From the NCBI GenBank assembly GCA_963769045.1, contig CAVYKK010000027.1, forward strand, positions 1 through 64,000: a DNA stretch of 64,000 nt. The letters are read 5' to 3'. A program made the position numbers and the translations under genes. Below the pieces are notes generated by a model. It was given only the letters and a program-made list of their open reading frames with translations. It did not search any database and was not told the origin of the DNA. Below are positions 9,196-17,603 of this stretch, piece by piece. Positions within the stretch are counted from its first letter, which is position 1. Every line of letters begins with the position of its first letter. The stretch comes from Methanocella_A sp963769045. Lineage in GTDB: Archaea > Halobacteriota > Methanocellia > Methanocellales > Methanocellaceae.

Positions 9196-9687
9196 TCAGG
9201 CGAACGGGTGCTTCGCCGTCTTACGCTTTGCCAGCACCTCGTCGATCTTCGGCTCGCCGGCCATCGCCCGTTTGATCGCGAGCTTCGTGGCCTCATAATT
9301 GTAGTCGTAGATCTTCTTTTTATCCTTCGCGGCCCAGTGAATGAACACAGAGACGATGATCAACAGGTTTTCGGCCTGCTCCTTAGCGATCACGCCATCG
9401 GCCACGCAGTCCGCTACGGCCTTCGCCACAGACGCCTGGGCGGGCCCGAACATGAGCAAGGCCTGTTTGCCATTCCTGATGGTCACCTTGTTCACCATGA
9501 GCGTCGACGGCTTGCAGGGCAGGTTGGGCTCCAGCACCGCCAGCAGGGGCGTGTGGCCCATGGCCGGCTGCGTCAGCGCCGTCATGAACGCGGTCTCGAA
9601 GGGCGTGCCCTTCGCGCCGATCGCAAGGTCGATGTGCGCGATTTCGTTGCCCTCGCCGACGAGGGCCTCACCAATCATCGTATTCAT
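9196..9687 (-). CDS. fae: Formaldehyde-activating enzyme
   Basis: A 163-residue protein matching the Fae family, which condenses formaldehyde with tetrahydromethanopterin to methylene-H4MPT. The family sequence is clear: the N-terminal GEALVGEGNEIAHIDLAIG with its key histidine, then GTPFETAFMTALTQPAMGHTPLLAV and the VNKVTIRNGKQALLMFGPAQ block. A GGGGAGA Shine-Dalgarno precedes the ATG. In methanogens Fae feeds or detoxifies formaldehyde into the C1 pathway. It lies upstream of asnS on the same strand with a spacer of about 190 bases, so co-transcription is uncertain. Confidence 0.92.
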   Translation of the reverse strand: MNTMIGEALVGEGNEIAHIDLAIGAKGTPFETAFMTALTQPAMGHTPLLAVLEPNLPCKPSTLMVNKVTIRNGKQALLMFGPAQASVAKAVADCVADGVIAKEQAENLLIIVSVFIHWAAKDKKKIYDYNYEATKLAIKRAMAGEPKIDEVLAKRKTAKHPFA

Positions 9688-9915
9688 GAATAAGTCTCCC
9701 CGAGCGATTCCATCGCCTGTTTTTTATTCGCTCTCCCTAGAAACAAAGTCGCAACAGTTTAAATAATTTCAGAGAGGACTGCGCGGGCATGAATCCGAAT
9801 AAATATCCCCGTAAAGCCGTTAAACCGATAGTGAGAGAACCTTTTTATATGCCTGTGCCGATTTTGTAGAGGCATTTCCGGTAAATGTCTCCGGGAACGG
9901 CCTGAGGGGCTTAAA

Positions 9916-10893
9916 GTGACGCTGTGGCAAAGATTGAGGGATGCAGGCATCGTTAAAACGGCTACTTTGCTCGCTATCATTGTCATACCGGCGATTCTGG
10001 TCGTTGCGCTGGGAGTCTCGGCATTTTCCAGCCAGTGGAACGCTCCCCCGGTTGATCTTCCCGGTAATCCTGCCGATGTCAGTGCCACACCCGATCCTGC
10101 CATCGTGCCGGACCCAACCGTGACAGTCACGCCTGAACCCACGCCGGAACCGACCCCCCACAAGCCCCGGGTTGTCACCGGTGCGGACGCGAGCCCGGTC
10201 CCCGGCGGCACATGGCAGGACACAGGCATGTCGCAGCCCGATGGCAAGGCGGCCAAGCACATCGCGTATGCCTACCAGACCGGAGTCAGCGGCATTACCG
10301 ACTTCACCGCTTACTGGACCGTGCCCCCGAAGCCGGCCTTCAACGGCATCCAGAACCACACGATCTTCCTGTGGTCCGGCATCCAGCAGGGCAATGAAGG
10401 CCTGATCCAGGCCGTACTCGAGTGGGACCACGATGACACCGGCAGGTACTGGACACTGGCCTGCTGGGCTGTCAACAAGAGAGACCAGACGTACGATGTC
10501 AGCCCGCGCATCCGCGTCAATACCCTCGACAGGATCCGGGCGGAGCTTCGCTATGAGGACGACGCCTCGCGCCCCGGCCAAAAGGTGTGGCATATCATCA
10601 TGACGAATGAAAAGAACGGCCAGATGACGGAACTGTTCGACAGCGACCGGGCGGTCAACACCAACGACGACGTCACGGTGTTCTGCAGCGTCCTGGAAGG
10701 CATCGGCTACGTGTACAGCTATATAGACCTGCCCGGGGACGTGACGTTCGACGATTTCACATTACGGGACGAGGACGGCAAGGTGATGCCCGTGTACCTT
10801 GGCGCCTACGTAGACCCGTCCTTCCCGGCCGTCGCCGTCGAATATGAGGACCACGAAGGGGGATATCCAGTCATCATCCACACGGGTTATTAA
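9916..10893 (+). CDS. Membrane-anchored eqolisin-like (peptidase G1-like) protein, copy 1
   Basis: A 325-residue protein with a GTG start, a short cytoplasmic N-terminus, one transmembrane helix (residues about 15-36), a Pro/Thr-rich linker (about 40-85) and a beta-rich extracellular domain. The domain follows the order of the eqolisin (glutamic peptidase) fold: FTAYWTVP, then FLWSGIQQG, GLIQAVLEW and VFCSVLEG. The Gln in GLIQ and the Glu in VLEG are candidates for the catalytic Gln-Glu pair. The paralogue at 11554-12444 keeps both. Family membership is inferred from pattern; it may instead be a non-catalytic jelly-roll surface protein. Confidence 0.6.
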   Translation: MTLWQRLRDAGIVKTATLLAIIVIPAILVVALGVSAFSSQWNAPPVDLPGNPADVSATPDPAIVPDPTVTVTPEPTPEPTPHKPRVVTGADASPVPGGTWQDTGMSQPDGKAAKHIAYAYQTGVSGITDFTAYWTVPPKPAFNGIQNHTIFLWSGIQQGNEGLIQAVLEWDHDDTGRYWTLACWAVNKRDQTYDVSPRIRVNTLDRIRAELRYEDDASRPGQKVWHIIMTNEKNGQMTELFDSDRAVNTNDDVTVFCSVLEGIGYVYSYIDLPGDVTFDDFTLRDEDGKVMPVYLGAYVDPSFPAVAVEYEDHEGGYPVIIHTGY

Positions 10894-10951
10894 GGACTAC
10901 CCCGTAGCACATTTTTAAAAAAAATTCTAAGGCCCCTTAATGGCCTGCGTG

Positions 10952-11335
10952 TTACCGTAGCAGCTCGTTGTGCCTGCTCTCCACGATCTCCCGGGCCATC
11001 TCGAAGAATACATCGACGTCCGTGTCTTCCTTGTTGGTCAGGTGCCTGGTCACGATCTGCTCGAAACTGTCCAGGAAGTCCATGGTAGTGTCGATCTTCT
11101 TGCCTTCCTTGCGGATCAGGTTGTACAGCCACTCCATGTACAGCTTGACGGTATCGTAGTCGCGGGACTGTCCTTCCTCCAGCAGGTCCAGCAGCCCCTC
11201 GCTCACCGTCTCCGCGAGACCCTCTGCCGGCTGGCCCCTTCCCTGGAAGTAGCTCGCCGTCTTGAAGGTGTTCACGGCGTCCCTGATGATCCGGCCCCTG
11301 TACTTCGACAGGTCGTAACTGGTAGACTCCATCAT
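10952..11335 (-). CDS. Hypothetical alpha-helical protein
   Basis: A 127-residue charged protein, mostly predicted helix, without signal peptide, membrane helix or cysteine motif. It is not recognised. It lies on the opposite strand between the two eqolisin-like genes. Codon use looks normal, the reverse strand has no better candidate, and tandem ATG codons at 11335/11332 can start it. A possible regulatory role for the flanking genes is only positional. Confidence 0.6.
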   Translation of the reverse strand: MMESTSYDLSKYRGRIIRDAVNTFKTASYFQGRGQPAEGLAETVSEGLLDLLEEGQSRDYDTVKLYMEWLYNLIRKEGKKIDTTMDFLDSFEQIVTRHLTNKEDTDVDVFFEMAREIVESRHNELLR

Positions 11336-11553
11336 TAACGGTCCTCGCTCATTTTTTCTCTATCCTGTATTGGCCGCGGTACGCATAAACGTAACTAACT
11401 TTTATGTACGGATGTCCGGTAGCCAGAGAAGTCTGGCGATCTTGAGATAACCTATTTATAGGCACGTATGGATAGACCTCCTGTCTTAGCTGACAGGCCC
11501 TGTCCTGGCTGACAGGCGTCGAATCGTATGGTTGCGGGAGGATTGAGTCTAAA

Positions 11554-12444
11554 ATGTGGCCGATCGGAGAAAAAGCAGGCATCATCGGGACTGGCGTCTC
11601 GCTTGCGGCACTCGCCGCAGGCTTAATTGCTGTCCTGGCTTTTATCAACATTGTCGCGCCCCCGCACGGCATTACCGATACTACGGGAAATATCAGCATC
11701 CCTGACATAGTCTCAATCGCGAACGAGACACCGGAAGCCACTCAGCAGGACAGTTACATCGACATGGCTCCGGGCTACGGAATGGGCAGGATCGCAAAGC
11801 ACATCGCCTATGCCTCACAGCCCAACGTCAGCGATATCGTCGCATTTACCGCATACTGGACCGTGCCCGAACGTCCCTCATACGACGAGTACATCAAGCA
11901 TACGGTGTTCCTCTGGTGCGGGCTCCAGCAGGGAGAGCTGGGGCTGATCCAGCCGGTCCTCGAATGGGACCACGACGACACGGGCAAGTACTGGACGATC
12001 GCCTGCTGGATTGTCAATAAAAGAGATAACACGTACGAGGTCAGCAAACGATTCAAGGCCTGCCCCGGCGATCGTATCCGGGCTGACCTGCGCTATATTA
12101 CCGACCCTGCGAATTCCGGCCGAAAGTTGTGGTACGTCTCTATTACCGACCAGACGCAGCAATGCGCATCGTATATTCTCGACTATGGTGGGGCGGTGGA
12201 TACGAACCAGAACCTGACAGTGTTCAGCGGCGTCCTCGAAGGGACCGACCTGGTCCGGTATGACGTCGATCTGCCCGACGACGTGGCCTTCGAGGATATC
12301 ATCTGCAAAGCCGAAGGCGGCTTCGACGTGCCCTTGAACCTGACCGGCTACGTACATCCCGACATGCGGCAGGTGTCCATCGAATACGGTGACGGGCCAT
12401 CGGGGTCTCCCGTTATCATACAAACCCATAATAATGGACAATAA
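11554..12444 (+). CDS. Membrane-anchored eqolisin-like (peptidase G1-like) protein, copy 2
   Basis: A 296-residue paralogue of the protein at 9916-10893. One transmembrane helix spans about residues 10-32, followed by a shorter linker without the Pro-rich tract. The ectodomain repeats the conserved blocks: AKHIAYA, FTAYWTVPE, FLWCGLQQG, GLIQPVLEWDHDDTGKYW and VFSGVLEG. The Gln and Glu proposed as a catalytic pair are kept in both copies while the linkers and C-termini have diverged, which suggests purifying selection on the domain. The two copies may act on different cell-surface targets or pH ranges; function is not established. Confidence 0.6.
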   Translation: MWPIGEKAGIIGTGVSLAALAAGLIAVLAFINIVAPPHGITDTTGNISIPDIVSIANETPEATQQDSYIDMAPGYGMGRIAKHIAYASQPNVSDIVAFTAYWTVPERPSYDEYIKHTVFLWCGLQQGELGLIQPVLEWDHDDTGKYWTIACWIVNKRDNTYEVSKRFKACPGDRIRADLRYITDPANSGRKLWYVSITDQTQQCASYILDYGGAVDTNQNLTVFSGVLEGTDLVRYDVDLPDDVAFEDIICKAEGGFDVPLNLTGYVHPDMRQVSIEYGDGPSGSPVIIQTHNNGQ

Positions 12445-12462
12445 GATACCGATGCGGCCGCG

Positions 12463-12478
12463 GCCTTGCGCGCGCGAG
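12463..12478. repeat. Alternating CG-rich intergenic motif
   Basis: The spacer between the second eqolisin-like gene and the convergent MscS gene carries CCTTGCGCGCGCGAG, one of the recurrent alternating CG motifs. Confidence 0.4.
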
Positions 12479-12591
12479 TGCCCGCGCTGTCTGCCGTGCG
12501 TCGATGGCCAGGCCATTGTTCTTCATCTTATTCCTGACCCGGGCATCGTCCGGAAAAGTAATAATTTACGTGGAGGCCCCGGGGATAACGA

Positions 12592-13728
12592 TCATCCCTT
12601 CGGGATGATGGTCATCACCGGGTAAGTGATGTCGATGTTCTCCTGTTTGAACCGCACGAGTATCTGACGGTAGATGTGGTCGGGCACGTTGTAGTCCTGC
12701 CGGTACTCGGTAATCCAGACCAGCATGGTGATGCCGATGGCGAAGTCTCCGAGCTCGTTCACGTAGGCGGCGGGCTTTGGCTCCGCGGACACAGAGGGGC
12801 AGTCCCTGGCGATCTCTTCCATGATGGCGCAGGCCTTATCGACGTCCGACTTGTAGCCGATGCCTACCTTGATCTGCAGCCGCATATGCGCGTCGGGCAC
12901 GGACAGGTTGATAATCTCCGACCCGGCCATCTGCTGGTTCGGTATCACCAGTATCTCGTTATTGCGGGTCATGATGCGGGTGCTGCGCAGCCCGATGTCC
13001 GTGACGTCGCCCTGGCCGATGCCCGGGATGAGCAGCCGATCGCCTACCTTATAAGGCCGGTCGGTGAGGATGGCGAACGCGCCGAACACATTCGAGAGTG
13101 TCTCCTGCGCCGCGAGGGCGACCGCGATGCCCGCTACGCCAAGGCTCGCTACCAGCGCCGTGATCTCGATGCCGAAGCGCCCGAGTATCAGCAGCAGACC
13201 TATGATGTAGATGACTGCCGTGAGCAGCTTCTCGAAGAACGGGATCAGGTGGTCGTCTAAGTCAGAGCCGGTGTGCGGGGCCACGTCCCGGGAGTACCAG
13301 CGCAGCCCGGCTTTGACCAGGTTGCTCACGAAGTACGATGCGACGAGGATCAGTACGATCGTGGCCAGCATGTCCAGCGTCTCAATGATCGACGAGGACA
13401 GGTTGTCCAGCGTCTTCAGCGCGAGATACAGGCCGATAATGATGATAAGCAGCCGTATGGGGCCGCGGATCCCTTTCAGCACTTCGTCGTCCAGCGAGGA
13501 CTTCGTGTTAGTGACCAGCCGTGGCGCCACGTAGATGACAAAATACCGGGCCGCCTCCGAGAGGGCCAGGAATACAACCAGGAACAGCACTGCCGTTATT
13601 ATGTCCGTATAGAAATGGCCGAGGCCCGTATGGGCCGAGATGAAGTCCTGCACGGCGTTTGCCAGCGGATCGATATTCACCGATTCCGCCCCTGGCAACG
13701 GACTGGGGGAATTGCTGATCTCCTGCAT
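12592..13728 (-). CDS. MscS-family mechanosensitive channel
   Basis: A 378-residue MscS homologue. An N-terminal helix (about 40-65) and further helices precede the pore helix with the Gly/Ala-rich pattern typical of MscS (ASLGVAGIAVALAAQETLSNVFGAF split over residues about 190-215). The following beta domain has PYKVGDRLLIPGIGQGDVTDIGLRSTRI and IPNQQMAGSEIINLS. Such channels open under membrane tension to release solutes on osmotic downshift. A TATA-like box lies about 30 bases upstream. It stands alone in its transcription unit. Confidence 0.9.
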   Translation of the reverse strand: MQEISNSPSPLPGAESVNIDPLANAVQDFISAHTGLGHFYTDIITAVLFLVVFLALSEAARYFVIYVAPRLVTNTKSSLDDEVLKGIRGPIRLLIIIIGLYLALKTLDNLSSSIIETLDMLATIVLILVASYFVSNLVKAGLRWYSRDVAPHTGSDLDDHLIPFFEKLLTAVIYIIGLLLILGRFGIEITALVASLGVAGIAVALAAQETLSNVFGAFAILTDRPYKVGDRLLIPGIGQGDVTDIGLRSTRIMTRNNEILVIPNQQMAGSEIINLSVPDAHMRLQIKVGIGYKSDVDKACAIMEEIARDCPSVSAEPKPAAYVNELGDFAIGITMLVWITEYRQDYNVPDHIYRQILVRFKQENIDITYPVMTIIPKG

Positions 13729-13749
13729 CGAGAGAAAAAGTGCGCTGAC

Positions 13750-13765
13750 TGTATTTATACTTTTA
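13750..13765 (-). promoter_or_regulatory. TATA-like box of MscS gene
   Basis: On the minus strand AAAAGTATAAATACAG occurs 22-37 bases before the ATG at 13728, the expected place for an archaeal core promoter with a very short leader. Confidence 0.5.
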
Positions 13766-13962
13766 TTTTCAAATATTGTCCGGCTAATGGCTTCTTGATA
13801 AAATAAAAGGTTACCTTCGCACGGGTAACTATACGGGCATATTTATTATAACTCGCAAAGTATACAGATCATCACACTGGTTCTTTTTCGACCCATCCGC
13901 GGTAGATTGCCAATACTTGTCTCTTGCATAAACGCATCGTGACCCGTATCCTATGCATCCCT

Positions 13963-14213
13963 TTCTAATCGCGGTGCGACGCCCGTGCTTGCTTCTTATT
14001 GAAAAGACCTATAGGCCAATATCCATTACTCCCCATTTTAATCGCGGTGCGACGCCCGTGCTTGCCTTTTGTAGAAAGCCATACCGGTCGACATCTAATG
14101 CTTTCCATTTTAATCGCGGTGCGACGCCCGTGCTTGCTTCTTATTGAAAAGACCTATAGGCCAATATCCATTACTCCCCATTTTAATCGCGGTGCGACGC
14201 CCGTGCTTGCTTC
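13963..14213 (+). repeat. Tandem repeat of about 73 bp, four units (CRISPR-like spacing)
   Basis: The 27-base core TAATCGCGGTGCGACGCCCG followed by TGCTTGC occurs four times, starting at 13966, 14039, 14111 and 14184 (periods 73, 72, 73). In units 2-4 a CCATTT precedes the core; unit 1 has a decayed left edge. The sequence between cores is identical after units 1 and 3 and a diverged relative, mostly by transitions, after unit 2. Spacing resembles a small CRISPR array, but related intervening sequences and the lack of cas genes favour an ordinary tandem repeat. Nothing gene-like is visible from 13729 to here. Confidence 0.75.
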
Positions 14214-14772
14214 GCCGCACGTGCTACTACGGGTTTTTCCGGTGTTACGGTGTCGGGCGACGTGCTCGCACCTTCGTCGGCCCAACGCGCCTTCGGCGGC
14301 GTTGAGCCTCCTTTGCAAGCCCTGAAAAACGCGCCCTTTGGGCAGCGTTTTTCACACCCGCCACCTCCACACCCCTCGCACAGCTGATGCGTGCGAGCGG
14401 GCAAGCCGAAAAAACCCTCCGCCTTCCGCGGAGAAGCACCGGCTACCCTTACCAACAATAGTGTATACATCTAAGCTAATACTAGTCCTGATACGTGAGC
14501 CTATGCTGCTCCGCGGTCCGCGGAGGGTTTTTTCGGCCGAAGGCCCCTCGCACGCGCAGCTGTGCGAGGGGTGCGGAGGCGGCCGGGCAATGAACGCTGC
14601 CGACAGGCGCGTTGCTTAGCGCTTGCGAAGCGGTCGAGTCCGGCGCAGCGAAGCGCAGCCGGGCACGTCCGGCGAGGGTGCGAGCGCGGCCCGGACGGCG
14701 CAGCACCGGAAAAACCCGGAGTAGCCCATGCGACGAAGTAAGCATGGGCGTCGCACCGCGATTAATAATGGA
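14182..14772. repeat. Large imperfect inverted repeat (about 265-bp arms)
   Basis: The left arm (14182-14445) and the right arm (14503-14772) are homologous in opposite orientation around a unique centre of about 57 bases. Matching blocks include the tandem-repeat core at both outer ends, CGGGTTTTTCCGGTG, CACCCCTCGCACAGCTG, CCGAAAAAACCCTCCGC and CCGCGGAG. The arms are GC-rich and contain no convincing gene: the open frames on both strands are low-complexity and read through both arms. This looks like two copies of one interspersed element placed head to head. Confidence 0.75.
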
Positions 14773-14935
14773 TTGACCATACATGCTGTTAAAAAAATCT
14801 TGAGTATTGCAAGAACGCGGCACGGACGGCGGAGCATAAGAAAAAATCAAGGTGACATATACCCGCTTCGCTGCATGAGCATCGTACTGCGACTGGTATG
14901 AGGACTAACCCGTATATCCATGTTTTAATAACATG

Positions 14936-14959
14936 ATTGTACGGGCGTCGTACCTCGAT
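14936..14959 (-). repeat. Degenerate copy of the 73-bp repeat core
   Basis: On the minus strand ATCGAGGTACGACGCCCGTAC matches the repeat core ATCGCGGTGCGACGCCCGTGC at 18 of 21 positions. It lies between the large inverted repeat and the CBS operon. The stretch 14773-14935 shows nothing else identifiable. Confidence 0.5.
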
Positions 14960-14974
14960 GACCGCTACTGTCCT

Positions 14975-15736
14975 TTATATGGCTCTGACAATATCTCTTC
15001 TCGTAACGATGCCCACCAGGTGGCGCTGGTTGTTTAGCACGGGCAGGGCGCCGATGCCGCGCTCGATCATCAGCTTCGCGGCGTCCCTGATGCTGGTGCC
15101 GACCGGGACGGTGACCACGTCGGACCGCATGACGTCCAGGGCAAGCATGCGCTCTACGTTGTTGTCCTGCCGTTCCTGGGGAGAATGTTTCTTGACACCC
15201 CGGAAGGCCGCGGCTATATCCGTCTCCGAGACGATGCCAACGAGTGTGGCGCCGTCCATGATGGGCACCCGGCTGATCCCTTTGTCTATCATCAGCTTAC
15301 GGATGAAGGAGACGCGGGCGTCCGGGGGAGCGATCTGCGGCATCTGCATGATTGTTTCGACGGTGCCGTCGGGGGTGATATGCTTGATCACGTCCGAGGT
15401 GCAGACCGCCCCCTGGATGCCGTTGTCCACGACAACGACCGAGTCGACCTGCTTGAGCGCCTCGATGGCCTGCTGCGCGTCGTCATCCGGCGTCAGGGTC
15501 GCAAAGCTGTTGCTGACAGCATCGGCCACGTGAAACAGCGAGGGCGGGTGGTTGTGCTTCCGGCGCGAGCCAAGCGACCCGCAGATGCTGCGCAGCGATA
15601 TTATGCCCATGACCATACCATTGTGCCTGACGATCAGCCGGCGCACGTGTTGCTTGTCCATCAGGTCCAGCGCCTCCGAGACGCGGTCCGACTTGTCGAT
15701 CGTCACAGGCTTCGACATGAAGTCCTTTATTTTCAT
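14975..15736 (-). CDS. Four-CBS-motif protein (CBS array, fifth gene)
   Basis: A 253-residue soluble protein made of four CBS motifs (two Bateman modules), starting with MKIKDFMSKPVTID and ending with GIVTRRDIVRAI. CBS pairs bind adenine nucleotides or S-adenosylmethionine and sense energy or methyl-donor state. The ATG at 15736 overlaps the upstream gene's TGA (ATGA), so it was preferred over the longer frame. It is the last gene of a five-gene run of CBS proteins. No enzyme or transporter domain is attached, so it must act on a partner or as a ligand buffer. Confidence 0.85.
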   Translation of the reverse strand: MKIKDFMSKPVTIDKSDRVSEALDLMDKQHVRRLIVRHNGMVMGIISLRSICGSLGSRRKHNHPPSLFHVADAVSNSFATLTPDDDAQQAIEALKQVDSVVVVDNGIQGAVCTSDVIKHITPDGTVETIMQMPQIAPPDARVSFIRKLMIDKGISRVPIMDGATLVGIVSETDIAAAFRGVKKHSPQERQDNNVERMLALDVMRSDVVTVPVGTSIRDAAKLMIERGIGALPVLNNQRHLVGIVTRRDIVRAI

Positions 15737-16623
15737 TCCGGGGCCTCCGTCAGCCATTGCAGTACGTTCTCGAAGTTAAACTGCCCGACCAGAGTCTCGT
15801 CGATGACGGGCAGCATGTCAAAATTATTGTCGACCATGATCTTTGCCGCTTCCTCTGCCATGGTCTTCCGCTGTACCGAGATGAGCGGTGTCGCCATCAC
15901 GTCCTCGGCGACGGCCGGCAGCTCCACGATCTTCCGCAGACGTTTCTTGCCCGCAGGCACCTCCCGCCGGCTCTCTTTTATGTCCTCGAGGCCCCGCGGG
16001 TTGATCTCGACGAAGCCCAGATCGTCAAGCGTCACGATCCCGGCGCAGACTTTCTCGTTGTCCGCGTCCCGGACGACTACCCGGTCCACGCCATGTTCTG
16101 ACATGATTTCCATAACGCTGTTGATCGTGTTCAGGCGGCTCACCGTCGGCGGGGGCCCGGACATCATGTCGCCTACCCGGAGGGAGCAGCCGACCAGCGT
16201 GAAGTACTTGACCATGTCGTGCTTGGTCACGATGCCCAGCACGCTGTCCCTGTCGTTATATACCAGCAGGCCGGAGATGTCGCGGTCCAGCATCGTCTGC
16301 GCCGCGTTCTGCACCGTCTCGTCCGGTCCGACCGTGACCGGGTCCGGGGTCATGATCAGATGTATGGGCACCTGGTCCAGCGGGCGCCGGCGCCACTGCG
16401 GCCCGGCCTGGTTCAGCCGCATGCCCAGGTCCTTCCGGGTGACGATGCCCTTGATGTCGTCGCCGTCCATCACGACCAGCCTGGAGACGTTGTTGCGCAG
16501 CATCAGGTGCCGCGCCCTTGCCAGGTTGTCGTGCGTCGAAATGGCGAATACCGGCGTGGACATGAGATCGCCCAGCGTGGTCGTCCTGCCCTGCTGTGCG
16601 ACCGCGGAATACCCCGGGGTCAT
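15733..16623 (-). CDS. Four-CBS-motif protein (CBS array, fourth gene)
   Basis: A 296-residue protein with four CBS motifs; typical signatures are LMSTPVFAIS, GIVTRKDLGM, DRDISGLLVYND, GIVTKHDMVKYF and MATPLISVQ. The N-terminal MTPGYSAVAQQGRTTTLGD is a short extension before the first motif. It is coupled by 4-base ATGA overlaps to both neighbours, so the order and stoichiometry of the products appear to matter. No catalytic domain is present. Confidence 0.85.
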   Translation of the reverse strand: MTPGYSAVAQQGRTTTLGDLMSTPVFAISTHDNLARARHLMLRNNVSRLVVMDGDDIKGIVTRKDLGMRLNQAGPQWRRRPLDQVPIHLIMTPDPVTVGPDETVQNAAQTMLDRDISGLLVYNDRDSVLGIVTKHDMVKYFTLVGCSLRVGDMMSGPPPTVSRLNTINSVMEIMSEHGVDRVVVRDADNEKVCAGIVTLDDLGFVEINPRGLEDIKESRREVPAGKKRLRKIVELPAVAEDVMATPLISVQRKTMAEEAAKIMVDNNFDMLPVIDETLVGQFNFENVLQWLTEAPE

Positions 16624-17603
16624 TTTGCCTCCCGGAGCGACAGGAGAATATCGCGCTCCGTTACGATGCCGGCCAGGCCGCTTTCGCCGATGACCGGCAG
16701 GCAGCCGATCCGGTTCCTGGACATGAGCCGGGCAATGTCACTCAAGTCCTGGTCCGGCTTTGCCGTGATGATATCTGTCTTCATGATCGTGCTGATCGGC
16801 GCGCTGACCGCCTCCTGGATGTTGCCGGTGACCAGCTTCTTGAACGCGTCGCCGCTGCCCAGGTATCGCATGATGTCCGTCGCGGTGATGATGCCGCAGA
16901 CGAAGGCATCGGTTACGACCGGCAGCCTCCGGAAGCCGCTGGCGATCATGGTCTTCGCGGCCGCCTCGATGGTCGTGTCCGGCGGCGCTGTAGTGACGCG
17001 GGCGCTCATGCTGTCGCTGACCCTCTTTCCCGCGACCGTCTCGCTCATCAGGTACATGATATCTCTCTCCGTGATGATCCCCTCGATGCGCCCGTCCTCG
17101 TCCACCACCGGCAGGCCGCCCACCGACTTCTCGATCATGATGGTGACAGTCTGTTCCAGTGAAGCGTCGTCCGATACGGTGATCACCGACTCCTCCATGA
17201 TCTCGGTGATCGGTGCGTTGATGGCCAGGATCATGTTGCCGTCGTACTTGCGGCTGATAATCTTGCTCTTGTCGCCTCCGCCCAGGAAGTTGATGATATC
17301 CAGCACCGTGCAGATGCCCTCGATGCGTTTCGTGCCGGGGTCGGCAATGGGAAGCCGCCGATAGCCATAGCCTACCATGGTGCGGGCCGCGCCCATGATC
17401 GTGGTCGTGGGCGGCACGGTGACTACCTCGCGGTGGCAGGCGGCCATGATGCCGCTCTCGCGCTTTGCCGCACGTTGCTTGAAGTTCAGGTCCCTGGTAA
17501 CGTTGCTCTCCTGCCGATCTCGCTCAAAGCGTCCGGAGTTATAGTTACGGTTCCGGTGCTGGTCCCCGAACTCCCCTACGGGGTCGTTGCCATGCTTACT
17601 CAA
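16620..17603 (-). CDS. Four-CBS-motif protein (CBS array, third gene)
   Basis: About 327 residues with four CBS motifs (GICTVLDIINFLGGG, GIITERDIMYLM, GIITATDIMRYLG, GIVTERDILLSLREAK) after a basic, Asn/Arg-rich N-terminal tail. The start is uncertain: the frame is open to 17669 inside the preceding gene, but a TTG at 17603 overlaps the previous gene's end and would give coupled translation; an ATG at 17447 would remove the tail. The tail could contact nucleic acid or a partner protein, but no motif supports a specific role. Confidence 0.75.
   Translation of the reverse strand: MSKHGNDPVGEFGDQHRNRNYNSGRFERDRQESNVTRDLNFKQRAAKRESGIMAACHREVVTVPPTTTIMGAARTMVGYGYRRLPIADPGTKRIEGICTVLDIINFLGGGDKSKIISRKYDGNMILAINAPITEIMEESVITVSDDASLEQTVTIMIEKSVGGLPVVDEDGRIEGIITERDIMYLMSETVAGKRVSDSMSARVTTAPPDTTIEAAAKTMIASGFRRLPVVTDAFVCGIITATDIMRYLGSGDAFKKLVTGNIQEAVSAPISTIMKTDIITAKPDQDLSDIARLMSRNRIGCLPVIGESGLAGIVTERDILLSLREAK

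Noticed and set aside
13963..14213. CRISPR array
   Set aside because: Periods of 72-73 bp and a 27-33 base conserved core look right, but two intervening sequences are identical, the third is a transition-diverged relative, the core recurs in a large inverted element, and no cas gene is present.
14183..14850. Open frames of 90-120 codons in the large inverted repeat
   Set aside because: They exist on both strands and in both arms, are rich in Arg, Ala, Gly and Pro, and follow the repeat and not a protein-like pattern.
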